Assembly (NCBI GenBank): GCA_012799825.1
Contig: JAAZKK010000076.1
Span: 1 to 37,119, forward strand
DNA length: 37,119 nucleotides
DNA from: Clostridiaceae bacterium
GTDB lineage: Bacteria; Bacillota; Clostridia; Saccharofermentanales; DTU023
Reading direction: 5' to 3'
Shown: positions 1 to 7,270 of the stretch, piece after piece
Numbering within the stretch: the stretch's first letter is position 1
Layout: every line of letters starts with the position of its first letter
Notes under the pieces: model-generated
What the model was told of the DNA's origin: nothing
Database searches by the model: none
Seen by the model: the letters and a program-made list of their open reading frames with translations, nothing else
Position numbers and translations under genes: made by a program

Positions 1-333
1 CGCTGAATCTGCAGACACAGACGACTTTGTAGAAATTGAGGCTCCTGACTCATTACAGGATTTAGACAGCTCGACTGAATCCGATGTCGCCGACTGGATG
101 GACGAGGCAGACATGGAAACCATAGAAAGTGACGCGGCGGATCTTGCCGAGCTTCCCGATATTATTGAGCCTACGGATATTGATAATTCGACCGAATCCG
201 ATGTCGCCGACTGGCCGGATGAAGCGGACATGGAATCCGTAGAAGCTGATGTTGCGGATGTTGTTGATACTCTAGAAGATACCGCTGAATCTGCAGACAC
301 AGACGACTTTGTAGAAATTGAGGCTCCTGACTC
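1..333 (+). repeat. In-frame coding repeats in the acidic region
   Basis: The 51 bases at 1-51 recur identically at 283-333. A second repeat, 72-97 versus 189-214, differs at one base (t76 versus c193). Both offsets (282 and 117) are multiples of three, so they translate into repeated acidic peptides. Identity at the DNA level points to recent duplication or gene-internal recombination. Confidence 0.85.
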
Positions 334-1105
334 GCTACTTGATATAGACAGCTCTACTAAACCAATTAATATCGATAATACTATGGACGTAGCAACAGAT
401 GTACTTCTTCCTAGGGAATATGACGACTTCGAAAAATCAGTGCTTGAAGAAAGACCCGACTTCTATGAAAGTGGCGCTTTCTTCGAACAGGGAGTCAATG
501 AGTTTGGCTATGGGAACACCTGTGGACCAACTTCGATGGCAAGTGGGCTGAATGCTCTGTTCAATACAAACGAATTTACCGAAAATAAAATGCTTAAAGT
601 CGCTAAAGAAAATGACCTCTGTCTAACCGATGCTCCAAAGACAGTAGATTGTGGAGCCACGACCACATCCCAATTAATGGAATTATATGATAAGGTGAAC
701 GAGCAACTTGAAGGAAAGATTGACACAGAGCTTTATGATTTCGAAGATGTCCTTGATGTCGATACTGTTGCGGATAGGGTTGATGAGGGTAGCATTGTCA
801 CTGTCGCGGTTGACTCAAAAGCCTTATGGGGTCAACGAAATCGGTTTGTGGACGCATTGGGTGTTCCTTGGGGCAGAAAAGTTGTTACAGATCATTGGAT
901 TACAGTGAAAAGTGTAGAGAGAAATGACATCGGAAATGTCACGGGTTTTAATATCATTGATTCAGGCGGTGGTATGGATTATGTGGACGTCGACAAATAT
1001 CGGGAAATATGTTACGGCACGGACAACCGTAGAACTGCCGATCCCACAGCAATCGTTGTATCCAAAAAGGAGACAGTATCTGCATTTGAAAAAACTGACA
1101 ATTGA
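2..1105 (+). CDS. Acidic-repeat protein with C-terminal C39-like cysteine peptidase domain (5' end outside window)
   Basis: The frame is open from the left edge, so the N-terminus is missing; the ATG at 98 is only an internal codon. Roughly the first 120 visible residues are very acidic and repetitive, with units around STESDVADW and DEADME that recur 39 residues apart and AESADTDDF that recurs 94 residues apart. A globular domain follows. It has the papain-like/C39-like order of motifs: GYGNTCGPTSMA with the presumed nucleophile Cys (codon 521-523), DHWITV with the His (893-895), and NIIDSGGG with the third residue Asp (959-961). Family knowledge says such domains cleave peptides, often after double glycine, or act as toxin/effector domains; which applies here is inference. 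No membrane segment is visible in the present part. It is the most upstream visible member of the 1-8978 gene run. Domain call fairly sure, role unsure. Confidence 0.7.
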   Translation, partial: AESADTDDFVEIEAPDSLQDLDSSTESDVADWMDEADMETIESDAADLAELPDIIEPTDIDNSTESDVADWPDEADMESVEADVADVVDTLEDTAESADTDDFVEIEAPDSLLDIDSSTKPINIDNTMDVATDVLLPREYDDFEKSVLEERPDFYESGAFFEQGVNEFGYGNTCGPTSMASGLNALFNTNEFTENKMLKVAKENDLCLTDAPKTVDCGATTTSQLMELYDKVNEQLEGKIDTELYDFEDVLDVDTVADRVDEGSIVTVAVDSKALWGQRNRFVDALGVPWGRKVVTDHWITVKSVERNDIGNVTGFNIIDSGGGMDYVDVDKYREICYGTDNRRTADPTAIVVSKKETVSAFEKTDN

Positions 1106-1168
1106 CTTGGAGCCGTCCACTGACTCATAAACAGGATACAGAAAAATATGGGAATGAAGGAGATAATA

Positions 1169-1642
1169 ATGTTAGACATAGAATCCGTTTTTGCCAAGTT
1201 GACAATGGCAGCGCTTGATGGAGCCAAACTACCCCACGGCATATCAAATCCGATTTTGCGTATGGAGGAAGGCAGATTATTCATTGCGTCTTTTATATAC
1301 ATTTATAATAGGGACAATTATCAAACCAATCAAATGCCGCGTCCGTCTTACTGGCTGTTGGCAGACATCGAGACAGGAGATGTTGTAAAAGAGTATAGTT
1401 GCAGGGAAAATGATTTTTCTACTGCGGGCTTTGATGTTTTATATGACTTAAATGATCTCGCTGTAATTCGGCCGAGCAGAGAAGACTTTGTAGAGATCTA
1501 CGAGTTGTTTGATTCTATTAGAAGCGAATACATACGTCATGGCACTTATAATGCCGAACAGTACAAGCGCTATTTAGATAGGATACTCGAAGTAACGCCA
1601 AACAGCTATCGCAGGTTTTACCAAGAGCTTAGCAATCTTTAA
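1169..1642 (+). CDS. Unknown 157-residue protein, possible partner or immunity protein of the upstream peptidase
   Basis: I do not recognise the family. An ATG at 1148 is possible, but GAAGGAG at 1156-1162 lies inside that longer version and is spaced 6 bases from the ATG at 1169, so the latter start is preferred. The product has no signal peptide or membrane segment. It is rich in aromatic and charged residues, with a probable beta-rich first half (around RLFIASFIYIYNRD) and a helical last third (around YKRYLDRILEV). It begins 63 bases after the peptidase gene and ends 20 bases before the next one. A small soluble protein directly after a toxin-like peptidase would fit an immunity or chaperone role, but that is inference from position only. 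Confidence 0.6.
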   Translation: MLDIESVFAKLTMAALDGAKLPHGISNPILRMEEGRLFIASFIYIYNRDNYQTNQMPRPSYWLLADIETGDVVKEYSCRENDFSTAGFDVLYDLNDLAVIRPSREDFVEIYELFDSIRSEYIRHGTYNAEQYKRYLDRILEVTPNSYRRFYQELSNL

Positions 1643-1662
1643 GGAAAAGGAGAAGTTCGACT

Positions 1663-3408
1663 GTGTCAAGTGATTATGATAGTGAACGGGAAGAAGCAGA
1701 GCGGCTAAGAAGAGAAATCAATTATGTAATTGATCGAATTAATCGTCTCCAGAGAGAAAATGCTCAGCTTGAAGTCGATCTTGAGAATGCTATCAGCAAT
1801 GTTGAAGTTCTGATTTCAAATTGTGCCACAATGGACAGGTATGTCTACGAGGACATGAGTCGTCTATCTAGTACTGTGGGAAAGGCTGATATAAGCACGA
1901 AGGAAGTCTTTCAGGCACTCAGCGAGCTGTCGGCGCAGTATTTTACTTTTAAAAATATTTCAACTGCATCTAAACATCTCACTCAGTACAATGACGAATA
2001 TTTCACTAGATTTTCTTATTATGGCGAATTGCGAAGAATAACCATTGGTTACATTATCGGACTCGACTCACATATCGTTTCAAGTGAGTCCATGAGAAAG
2101 AAAGTCGAAAAAGCATATCTTCAGAATACTGAGTATTGGCTGGCATACAGTATCGCCGCAGTGATGTTGTGGGCAAGCAATGAAAAAGAGGCTGCGCAGC
2201 GAGCCATGAATAAGAGCCTGTTTATTAACTACTTCAATTCTTGCCTTTTCTTTCTTCTTTTAAACCTGCGCTTTAACCGTATTGATGCTGCGAAAAAATG
2301 GTATGTAAACTATCTCGACCGAGCGGACATGAACAACCTTGGCGAAGAATGGCAATACCTGTTGCAGGCCTATTTATTTGGAGCCTTTGGGGCAGACGAA
2401 GAGTTTCAAACACTGGTTGCAAAATGTTTCCAGAACATGTTGGCACAGGTAGAAGTCACATCCGTAGACTTTGCGAAAAAATTTACTCAAAGAGCTCTCA
2501 AATTCGCTGAACTCTTCGTTCATAAAACAAGCCATGAATACACGATCCTACAAAGAACCTGTGTCGAGTACAAGGAAATGAAGTCCCTTCTATCGCAGGC
2601 CGAAAAGAACGCTGAGATTGCAAAGCATTACAACAGTTTAGCTGAGGCAACGGTCACTGAAGATGAGGAATTGCCGCAAAGAATTGAAAACGTTATGTAT
2701 TCTCTCGTTAGTGACTACGAAGAAGAAGAAAAAAAGGTCGTGCAGAACATTAAATACAATGAAGCAGTCATCAGCGCGAAAGGCGACGTCACAATGGCAC
2801 AAGCCAACTATAATGCGATGCTTAAGGAAAGGAACAAAAAGAGCAATCTCGGAGACCTGCTTCTCTCTTGGGCCTTTGCTGATGATGAAAGTCAGACGGA
2901 TGTGTCGGTCAAACGCTTCGCAATCTCATTTATGAAAGAGCCAATTGCAAAGGGTTTTGCACAGTTCACGGAGCAGTACAGGTCCATGGAAAAAGATCGG
3001 TACCATTTCGAGATCGATGACTGTAAACTGCTTTGTAACGAGAACGATTATATTACCGCTGAAAAGACCCTTGACGAGCACTACAATAAGAATAAATTTA
3101 AAGAAACCGTCAAAGACAAACAAATCCTTATCTATGCAGGCATGTGTGCTGTGGCACTACTCCTCCTGCTTCTGCTGATCCCCAAATTTTCCCCGGCCTT
3201 ATTAACTATAGGCATACTTGTTGGATTGGCAGGTAGCTTTCTCCTCTGGCGACGGATTGTTGATATGGGTAAAATCCTTAAGGAAAAGGCACGAAAAGGA
3301 AAACTATTACTTAAACGGGCTCTTGACGAGCTTTTTCAATGGCGTTCCGCCTTTAAAGAGGCAGACGCAAAAAGTGTCGATATGTTAAATGCAATCGAGA
3401 GATTCTAA
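1663..3408 (+). CDS. Coiled-coil/helical protein with C-terminal two-helix membrane hairpin (paralogue 1 of 3)
   Basis: GTG start with AAAAGGAG at 1645-1652. The 581-residue product begins with a charged coiled coil (about residues 5-60), then a long helical middle with a YWLAYS block near 158, an LNLRFNRIDAAKKWY block near 205 that looks TPR-like, and a block near 395-419 reading NLGDLLLSWAFADDESQTD. Two hydrophobic helices lie at about 487-533, followed by a charged helical tail. The same order, with recognisable blocks, appears in the genes at 3426 and 7263, so the three are divergent paralogues. With no signal peptide, the bulk should be cytoplasmic and held to the membrane by the hairpin. 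I know no named family. Its neighbours, especially the AAA+ ATPase, suggest a shared complex or substrate relationship. Confidence 0.8.
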   Translation: MSSDYDSEREEAERLRREINYVIDRINRLQRENAQLEVDLENAISNVEVLISNCATMDRYVYEDMSRLSSTVGKADISTKEVFQALSELSAQYFTFKNISTASKHLTQYNDEYFTRFSYYGELRRITIGYIIGLDSHIVSSESMRKKVEKAYLQNTEYWLAYSIAAVMLWASNEKEAAQRAMNKSLFINYFNSCLFFLLLNLRFNRIDAAKKWYVNYLDRADMNNLGEEWQYLLQAYLFGAFGADEEFQTLVAKCFQNMLAQVEVTSVDFAKKFTQRALKFAELFVHKTSHEYTILQRTCVEYKEMKSLLSQAEKNAEIAKHYNSLAEATVTEDEELPQRIENVMYSLVSDYEEEEKKVVQNIKYNEAVISAKGDVTMAQANYNAMLKERNKKSNLGDLLLSWAFADDESQTDVSVKRFAISFMKEPIAKGFAQFTEQYRSMEKDRYHFEIDDCKLLCNENDYITAEKTLDEHYNKNKFKETVKDKQILIYAGMCAVALLLLLLLIPKFSPALLTIGILVGLAGSFLLWRRIVDMGKILKEKARKGKLLLKRALDELFQWRSAFKEADAKSVDMLNAIERF

Positions 3409-3425
3409 ACTTGGAGGTAAGACCA

Positions 3426-5027
3426 ATGTCTAATGCGTCACTAGTGATAAGCCGCCTTGACCAGACTATTAGTTCATTTAAGTCTCGTGTTGATGTTAAG
3501 GTCAGTGATGTGAGTACGTCAACTGCCAACATTCAGGCAACAACTGACAGCATCTATAGAAGCATCGAAAGGTTTAAAGTAGAGATGCTGCATGGCGAGG
3601 AAAAGCAGATTGCCCACGAGAATATTCTGAGGATTGATCAAATCCTCAAAGAACAGTTCAGCAATCACATCACAATTCGTCGCACAGTTTTAGGCATCGT
3701 TCGCGACTTTGATATCAATCTTGTTCGGAACAGCACGATCCAAGAACTGTCTGAAGAGCTATGGATTACTAGCTCCAGATATTGGCTTTCCTATGCCCTT
3801 ATCGCAATTACTGCTTGGGTCAATAATTTCCCCGATGTGGCAAAGAATGCTTTAGCAGAGAGTGGGAGAAGAGATGCCATCAAGACAACGCTGTTCTTCT
3901 GCCTCATGAATATGAGATTCGGCAGAATGGAAGTTGCCAAGAGATGGTTCTATGAGTACTTCAAGACACTTGATCCGACCATGTTGCAACAGGAAACGGC
4001 TATTTTGCTCCAAGCTTTCTTAAACGGTATCTTTGGAAAGGACAGGGAACTTGAACAAGAGGTGATTCAGCTCATTGACGAGTGGATTTCTATCATAAAT
4101 GAAAATGAACAGATCTCAAACGAGCTTCTTAATGCCTATGAGGAGTACATCAGAAACCTGAATACACCCGACAAATTTACATATCAGTCGATATTGCAGT
4201 TCTGTGTGAATGTTGCTGAGCTCGAAAAATCTTATCGGGAAGTTGCGAAGTTTGAAATGTTACTCAATCTTGTCAAGTCTCTAGATGTTGACGCTGAGCC
4301 TCGGGATAGCGAAAATTACAAGAGCAGAATTGACGCCATTCTGATGAATCTGATTTCTAATTATGATACTGAAGAACTTGAGCTTAAACGTCAGCGCGAG
4401 TACTATGAATTTGTCGTCGAGAGCGGTGGAGTCGTTGAAAAAGCTGAGGCTCAGTATCAAGCAATGTTGGAATTAGAGTCTGACAGTTTCAACATTGGCA
4501 AGCAGATGCTGAAATGGGCTATCTACGATGACAGTGACCAGACCGACATCCAAGTACGGAAGTTCGGCTTTCAAAATACGAAAGCGTGGTTTAAAAAGGC
4601 AGTTAACAACTTTGATGCCGAACTGCAAGAAGGTTTTCCGATGCAGTATAAATTGCGTATTGATGACTGGGAGGGGATCAGTAACGGCAAAGACCACCCC
4701 GAGCAGGTTGAGAGCATGACGAATTATTTTGAAAACAACAAGTTCCAAAAAATGTTTGTTAATACACCTAACATTCTTGCTGTCATCCTCTTTATTGTTT
4801 CTGCGGGTTTAGCCTTCGTGACACCATTTTCCTTGATTGTCACTGCTTTGGCAGCAGGTTTCCTTGCTTACAGAGTCATGCAAGCGATCAAGGCTTATCC
4901 TCAGCGCGTACAAACCGCTATTAATAACCTGCATAATTGTATGGGAGAAATTACCGAATTTAGACGCCACTTCGATGAAGAGCGGACGAAAAAAGATGAG
5001 TTGCTTAGCATAGTTGAATTCATCTAA
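3426..5027 (+). CDS. Coiled-coil/helical protein with C-terminal two-helix membrane hairpin (paralogue 2 of 3)
   Basis: The start is the ATG at 3426, placed by GGAGGT at 3413-3418, 17 bases after the previous stop; a TTG at 3411 would put the ribosome-binding site inside the gene. The 533 residues match the gene at 1663 block for block: YWLSYALIAITAW near 119, MNMRFGRMEVAKRWFYEY near 160, NIGKQMLKWAIYDDSDQTD at about 356-374, then two hydrophobic helices at about 446-490 and a helical tail. Its N-terminal coiled coil is shorter than in the other two. Conservation of the (L)xWA.xDDxxQTD block between otherwise diverged copies suggests a functional contact site. No enzyme motif is visible. Function unknown; membrane-tethered scaffold or AAA+ partner is inference. 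Confidence 0.8.
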   Translation: MSNASLVISRLDQTISSFKSRVDVKVSDVSTSTANIQATTDSIYRSIERFKVEMLHGEEKQIAHENILRIDQILKEQFSNHITIRRTVLGIVRDFDINLVRNSTIQELSEELWITSSRYWLSYALIAITAWVNNFPDVAKNALAESGRRDAIKTTLFFCLMNMRFGRMEVAKRWFYEYFKTLDPTMLQQETAILLQAFLNGIFGKDRELEQEVIQLIDEWISIINENEQISNELLNAYEEYIRNLNTPDKFTYQSILQFCVNVAELEKSYREVAKFEMLLNLVKSLDVDAEPRDSENYKSRIDAILMNLISNYDTEELELKRQREYYEFVVESGGVVEKAEAQYQAMLELESDSFNIGKQMLKWAIYDDSDQTDIQVRKFGFQNTKAWFKKAVNNFDAELQEGFPMQYKLRIDDWEGISNGKDHPEQVESMTNYFENNKFQKMFVNTPNILAVILFIVSAGLAFVTPFSLIVTALAAGFLAYRVMQAIKAYPQRVQTAINNLHNCMGEITEFRRHFDEERTKKDELLSIVEFI

Positions 5028-5059
5028 GCTGCAACAAATGACGTAAAGGAGAAATGAAC

Positions 5060-5245
5060 GTGAGTGATGAGAAAAACAAACAGAGCCAAGATTTGGAATT
5101 TGAGCGGATGATGGAACAGCGCCTCCGTGATACTTTTAATGTTTCCGATGGGGGTAGCATGGAAATTGCAGACGAACGACTCAAAGAAATGAGCAAGAAA
5201 CTCCCAAGCTGGAGTCTTGAGCCGCCTTATAGTTTCTTGAAATGA
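5060..5245 (+). CDS. Small acidic protein, 61 residues, with a Pro/Trp C-terminal motif
   Basis: An ATG at 5054 is only 2 bases from AAAGGAG (5045-5051), so the GTG at 5060, 8 bases away, is the better start; GTG followed by AGT also opens the gene at 7263. The stop overlaps the ATG of the next gene (ATGA at 5242-5245), indicating translational coupling. The product is highly charged and probably helical or disordered, ending in LPSWSLEPPYSFLK, which looks like a short linear binding motif. I know no family. Its coupled position just before the 166-residue protein and the AAA+ ATPase suggests an adaptor, but the sequence does not prove this. Confidence 0.65.
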   Translation: MSDEKNKQSQDLEFERMMEQRLRDTFNVSDGGSMEIADERLKEMSKKLPSWSLEPPYSFLK

Positions 5246-5742
5246 GAGATAATACTGCTCAGATCGCTTCTCAGGCACCAACGACCTATCAAGAGTGGCT
5301 CTCCTGCTTTGACTCGATGAAAAACAGCATGAACCCAAGCGACGAGACATTCGCTGCTGCACGCAAGGGCAACTTTACCGGCTCTGAGTTAACGAAAAGC
5401 GCATTACAGAAGCAAATAGTTGAGACGGTGAACGCTGTATTAGACAGGAGTATAAAGCGATTTGTCAGGCATTTGAATGAGAACATTATCTTCAACGATT
5501 TTTTGCAGACAGAACTGTTGTTTAAGCGTTTGAAGAAAGACATCAACAAGGTTCTATTTTTTGAGGGGCTAGCGTTTCTTCCCCGCAGTTTCCGGTGTGA
5601 ACTTGGGGAGTCAGTGAAGGAACAGATGAGCAAATTTTGGATCGATACGCTTAGCTATTTAAGTGAACAATCCATAGAGCTTTCACATGCTGAGCTGGAA
5701 GACGTCCTCTTCTTGGTAAAGAGGATTAACTTGTTTGAATAA
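5242..5742 (+). CDS. Unknown 166-residue helical protein
   Basis: The start codon overlaps the previous stop (ATGA), and the end overlaps the proposed TTG start of the AAA+ gene by 8 bases, so it is translationally coupled on both sides. No signal peptide, membrane helix or catalytic motif is visible. From about residue 50 the protein is predicted by eye to be mostly helical, with many charged residues and hydrophobic heptad-like spacing. I do not recognise it. Tight coupling to the ATPase points to an obligate partner or adaptor; this is inference. Confidence 0.65.
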   Translation: MRDNTAQIASQAPTTYQEWLSCFDSMKNSMNPSDETFAAARKGNFTGSELTKSALQKQIVETVNAVLDRSIKRFVRHLNENIIFNDFLQTELLFKRLKKDINKVLFFEGLAFLPRSFRCELGESVKEQMSKFWIDTLSYLSEQSIELSHAELEDVLFLVKRINLFE

Positions 5743-7270
5743 ATCGGGCGAACACATGGGGAACTACAGATCAACAAAAGCTGAAGTAAAAGATTATATA
5801 TGCGCAAGAACACCTTTAATCGTTATAGATTCTCCTGAACGAGAGCGGGTCGAAAGGATGTTAAAGGAGATTGCTCGAGAGCTGAACATCGACATCAGCT
5901 ACTATACTGATGCGAAACAGGTTGTGTCGCTAAGTAGCGGAGCTACTAAAGATGTAGACAGCGATCCGCTTCTCTTTATTTCATCCTACTTTAAGAAGAA
6001 TCGCAATTCGACCTTTGCCTTCGGTGATGTAAAACGCATTGGTGAAGACAACATCTACAGCCGTGAGGTGCTCAACATCTTGTACTTGGCAAAAGAGATG
6101 AACTGTACACTGATTTTGGTCACTGCCGACAGTGTCTGGTCACGCCTTGCACAATTTGGGATGCTGACAACCCTAGACTATCCCGACACTGAAGAACGAA
6201 TTGTGCAGATCAACGCATTTATATCGCAATTTGACGGGAAATACACGATTGAGTGGCAAGGTTATGATATCCGCATGGCAGCCACCCTCCTGCGCGGTTT
6301 CTCGGAAATTCAAATCGAGAACATACTCTCGACAGCGCTCGTAAGTAAAGGGAGGCTCGGTCGCGAGCACCTCTATGAGTTAACTAGCCAGAAGAGCAGG
6401 CTATATTCTACCGTTTCGAGTATTCAGCTTGTCAACGTAGATCGCAACCTGCAGGTTGCTGGACTTGATGCCCTAAAGGAATGGTTAAGCTTCAAGAAAA
6501 GCATCTTCTTCGCTTCAGAGGAGGCTCTAGAGGAGAGGGCTCTCACGACGCCAAAGGGAATACTGCTTACGGGAGTTCCCGGTTGCGGAAAGTCCTTGTC
6601 TGCAAAGATGGTTGCGAAGGAGTGGGAACTGCCTCTGTTCCGCTTTGACATCGGCACGATCTATGACAAGTGGGTTGGTGAGAGTGAGAAGAAGATGAAG
6701 GAAGCACTTCAATTTATTGACAACGTTTCGCCTTGTGTCGTTTGGGTTGATGAAATTGAGAAGGCTCTATCTGTGTCAGATACGGGAAATGACACGGGTA
6801 GGCGGGTGCTAGGTCAGTTCCTATTCTGGCTACAAGAATCTCAGAGTAGGGTTTTTCTCGTCACTACAGCGAATGACGTATCTGCTCTTCCTTTTGAATT
6901 ATTCAGAAAGGGTAGATTTTCAGAAATATTTTTTATTGACTTGCCGAATGCTGTTGAGCGAAAAGCCGCTATTACACAGTATGCCGTTCAGTCCCTTCAC
7001 GTAAATATTTCGGAAGAGGACATGGATGACTTGCTAAAGGTGTCCGACGGTTTTTCCTATTCCGACATAGAGTATGCAATTAAAGATGTCGCGCAACTGG
7101 CTTTAATCCATGGTCAGGCAGTCATTACTAGACAGTTGTTAATGGAGACATTCAATAAAGTCGTTCCCATTTCACAAAATAATCCTGACATGGTGGCAAG
7201 AATCCGGAAGTGGGGCCTAGAGAGAGCCGTTGCGGCATCAAGTGAGCCGGGAGGAAAAAACAGTGAGTAA
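5735..7270 (+). CDS. Ycf46-like AAA+ ATPase
   Basis: The 511-residue product has a Ycf46-type N-terminal domain (ARTPLIVIDSPERERV near residue 20, then about 200 residues) followed by one classical AAA+ module: Walker A GVPGCGKS at 280-287, Walker B with Asp339-Glu340 in VVWVDEIEK, and an FRKGRF arginine-finger region. The substrate-loop region reads YDKWVGESE, so the aromatic (W) pore residue is in the expected place. Ycf46 relatives are known from plastids and cyanobacteria and also occur in other bacteria; a biochemical role is poorly defined. The TTG at 5735 has AAAGAGG at 5718-5724; an ATG at 5756 is possible but has a weaker site. It probably remodels or disassembles a partner, and the flanking coiled-coil paralogues and small coupled proteins are the obvious candidates. 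Confidence 0.85.
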   Translation: MNKSGEHMGNYRSTKAEVKDYICARTPLIVIDSPERERVERMLKEIARELNIDISYYTDAKQVVSLSSGATKDVDSDPLLFISSYFKKNRNSTFAFGDVKRIGEDNIYSREVLNILYLAKEMNCTLILVTADSVWSRLAQFGMLTTLDYPDTEERIVQINAFISQFDGKYTIEWQGYDIRMAATLLRGFSEIQIENILSTALVSKGRLGREHLYELTSQKSRLYSTVSSIQLVNVDRNLQVAGLDALKEWLSFKKSIFFASEEALEERALTTPKGILLTGVPGCGKSLSAKMVAKEWELPLFRFDIGTIYDKWVGESEKKMKEALQFIDNVSPCVVWVDEIEKALSVSDTGNDTGRRVLGQFLFWLQESQSRVFLVTTANDVSALPFELFRKGRFSEIFFIDLPNAVERKAAITQYAVQSLHVNISEEDMDDLLKVSDGFSYSDIEYAIKDVAQLALIHGQAVITRQLLMETFNKVVPISQNNPDMVARIRKWGLERAVAASSEPGGKNSE

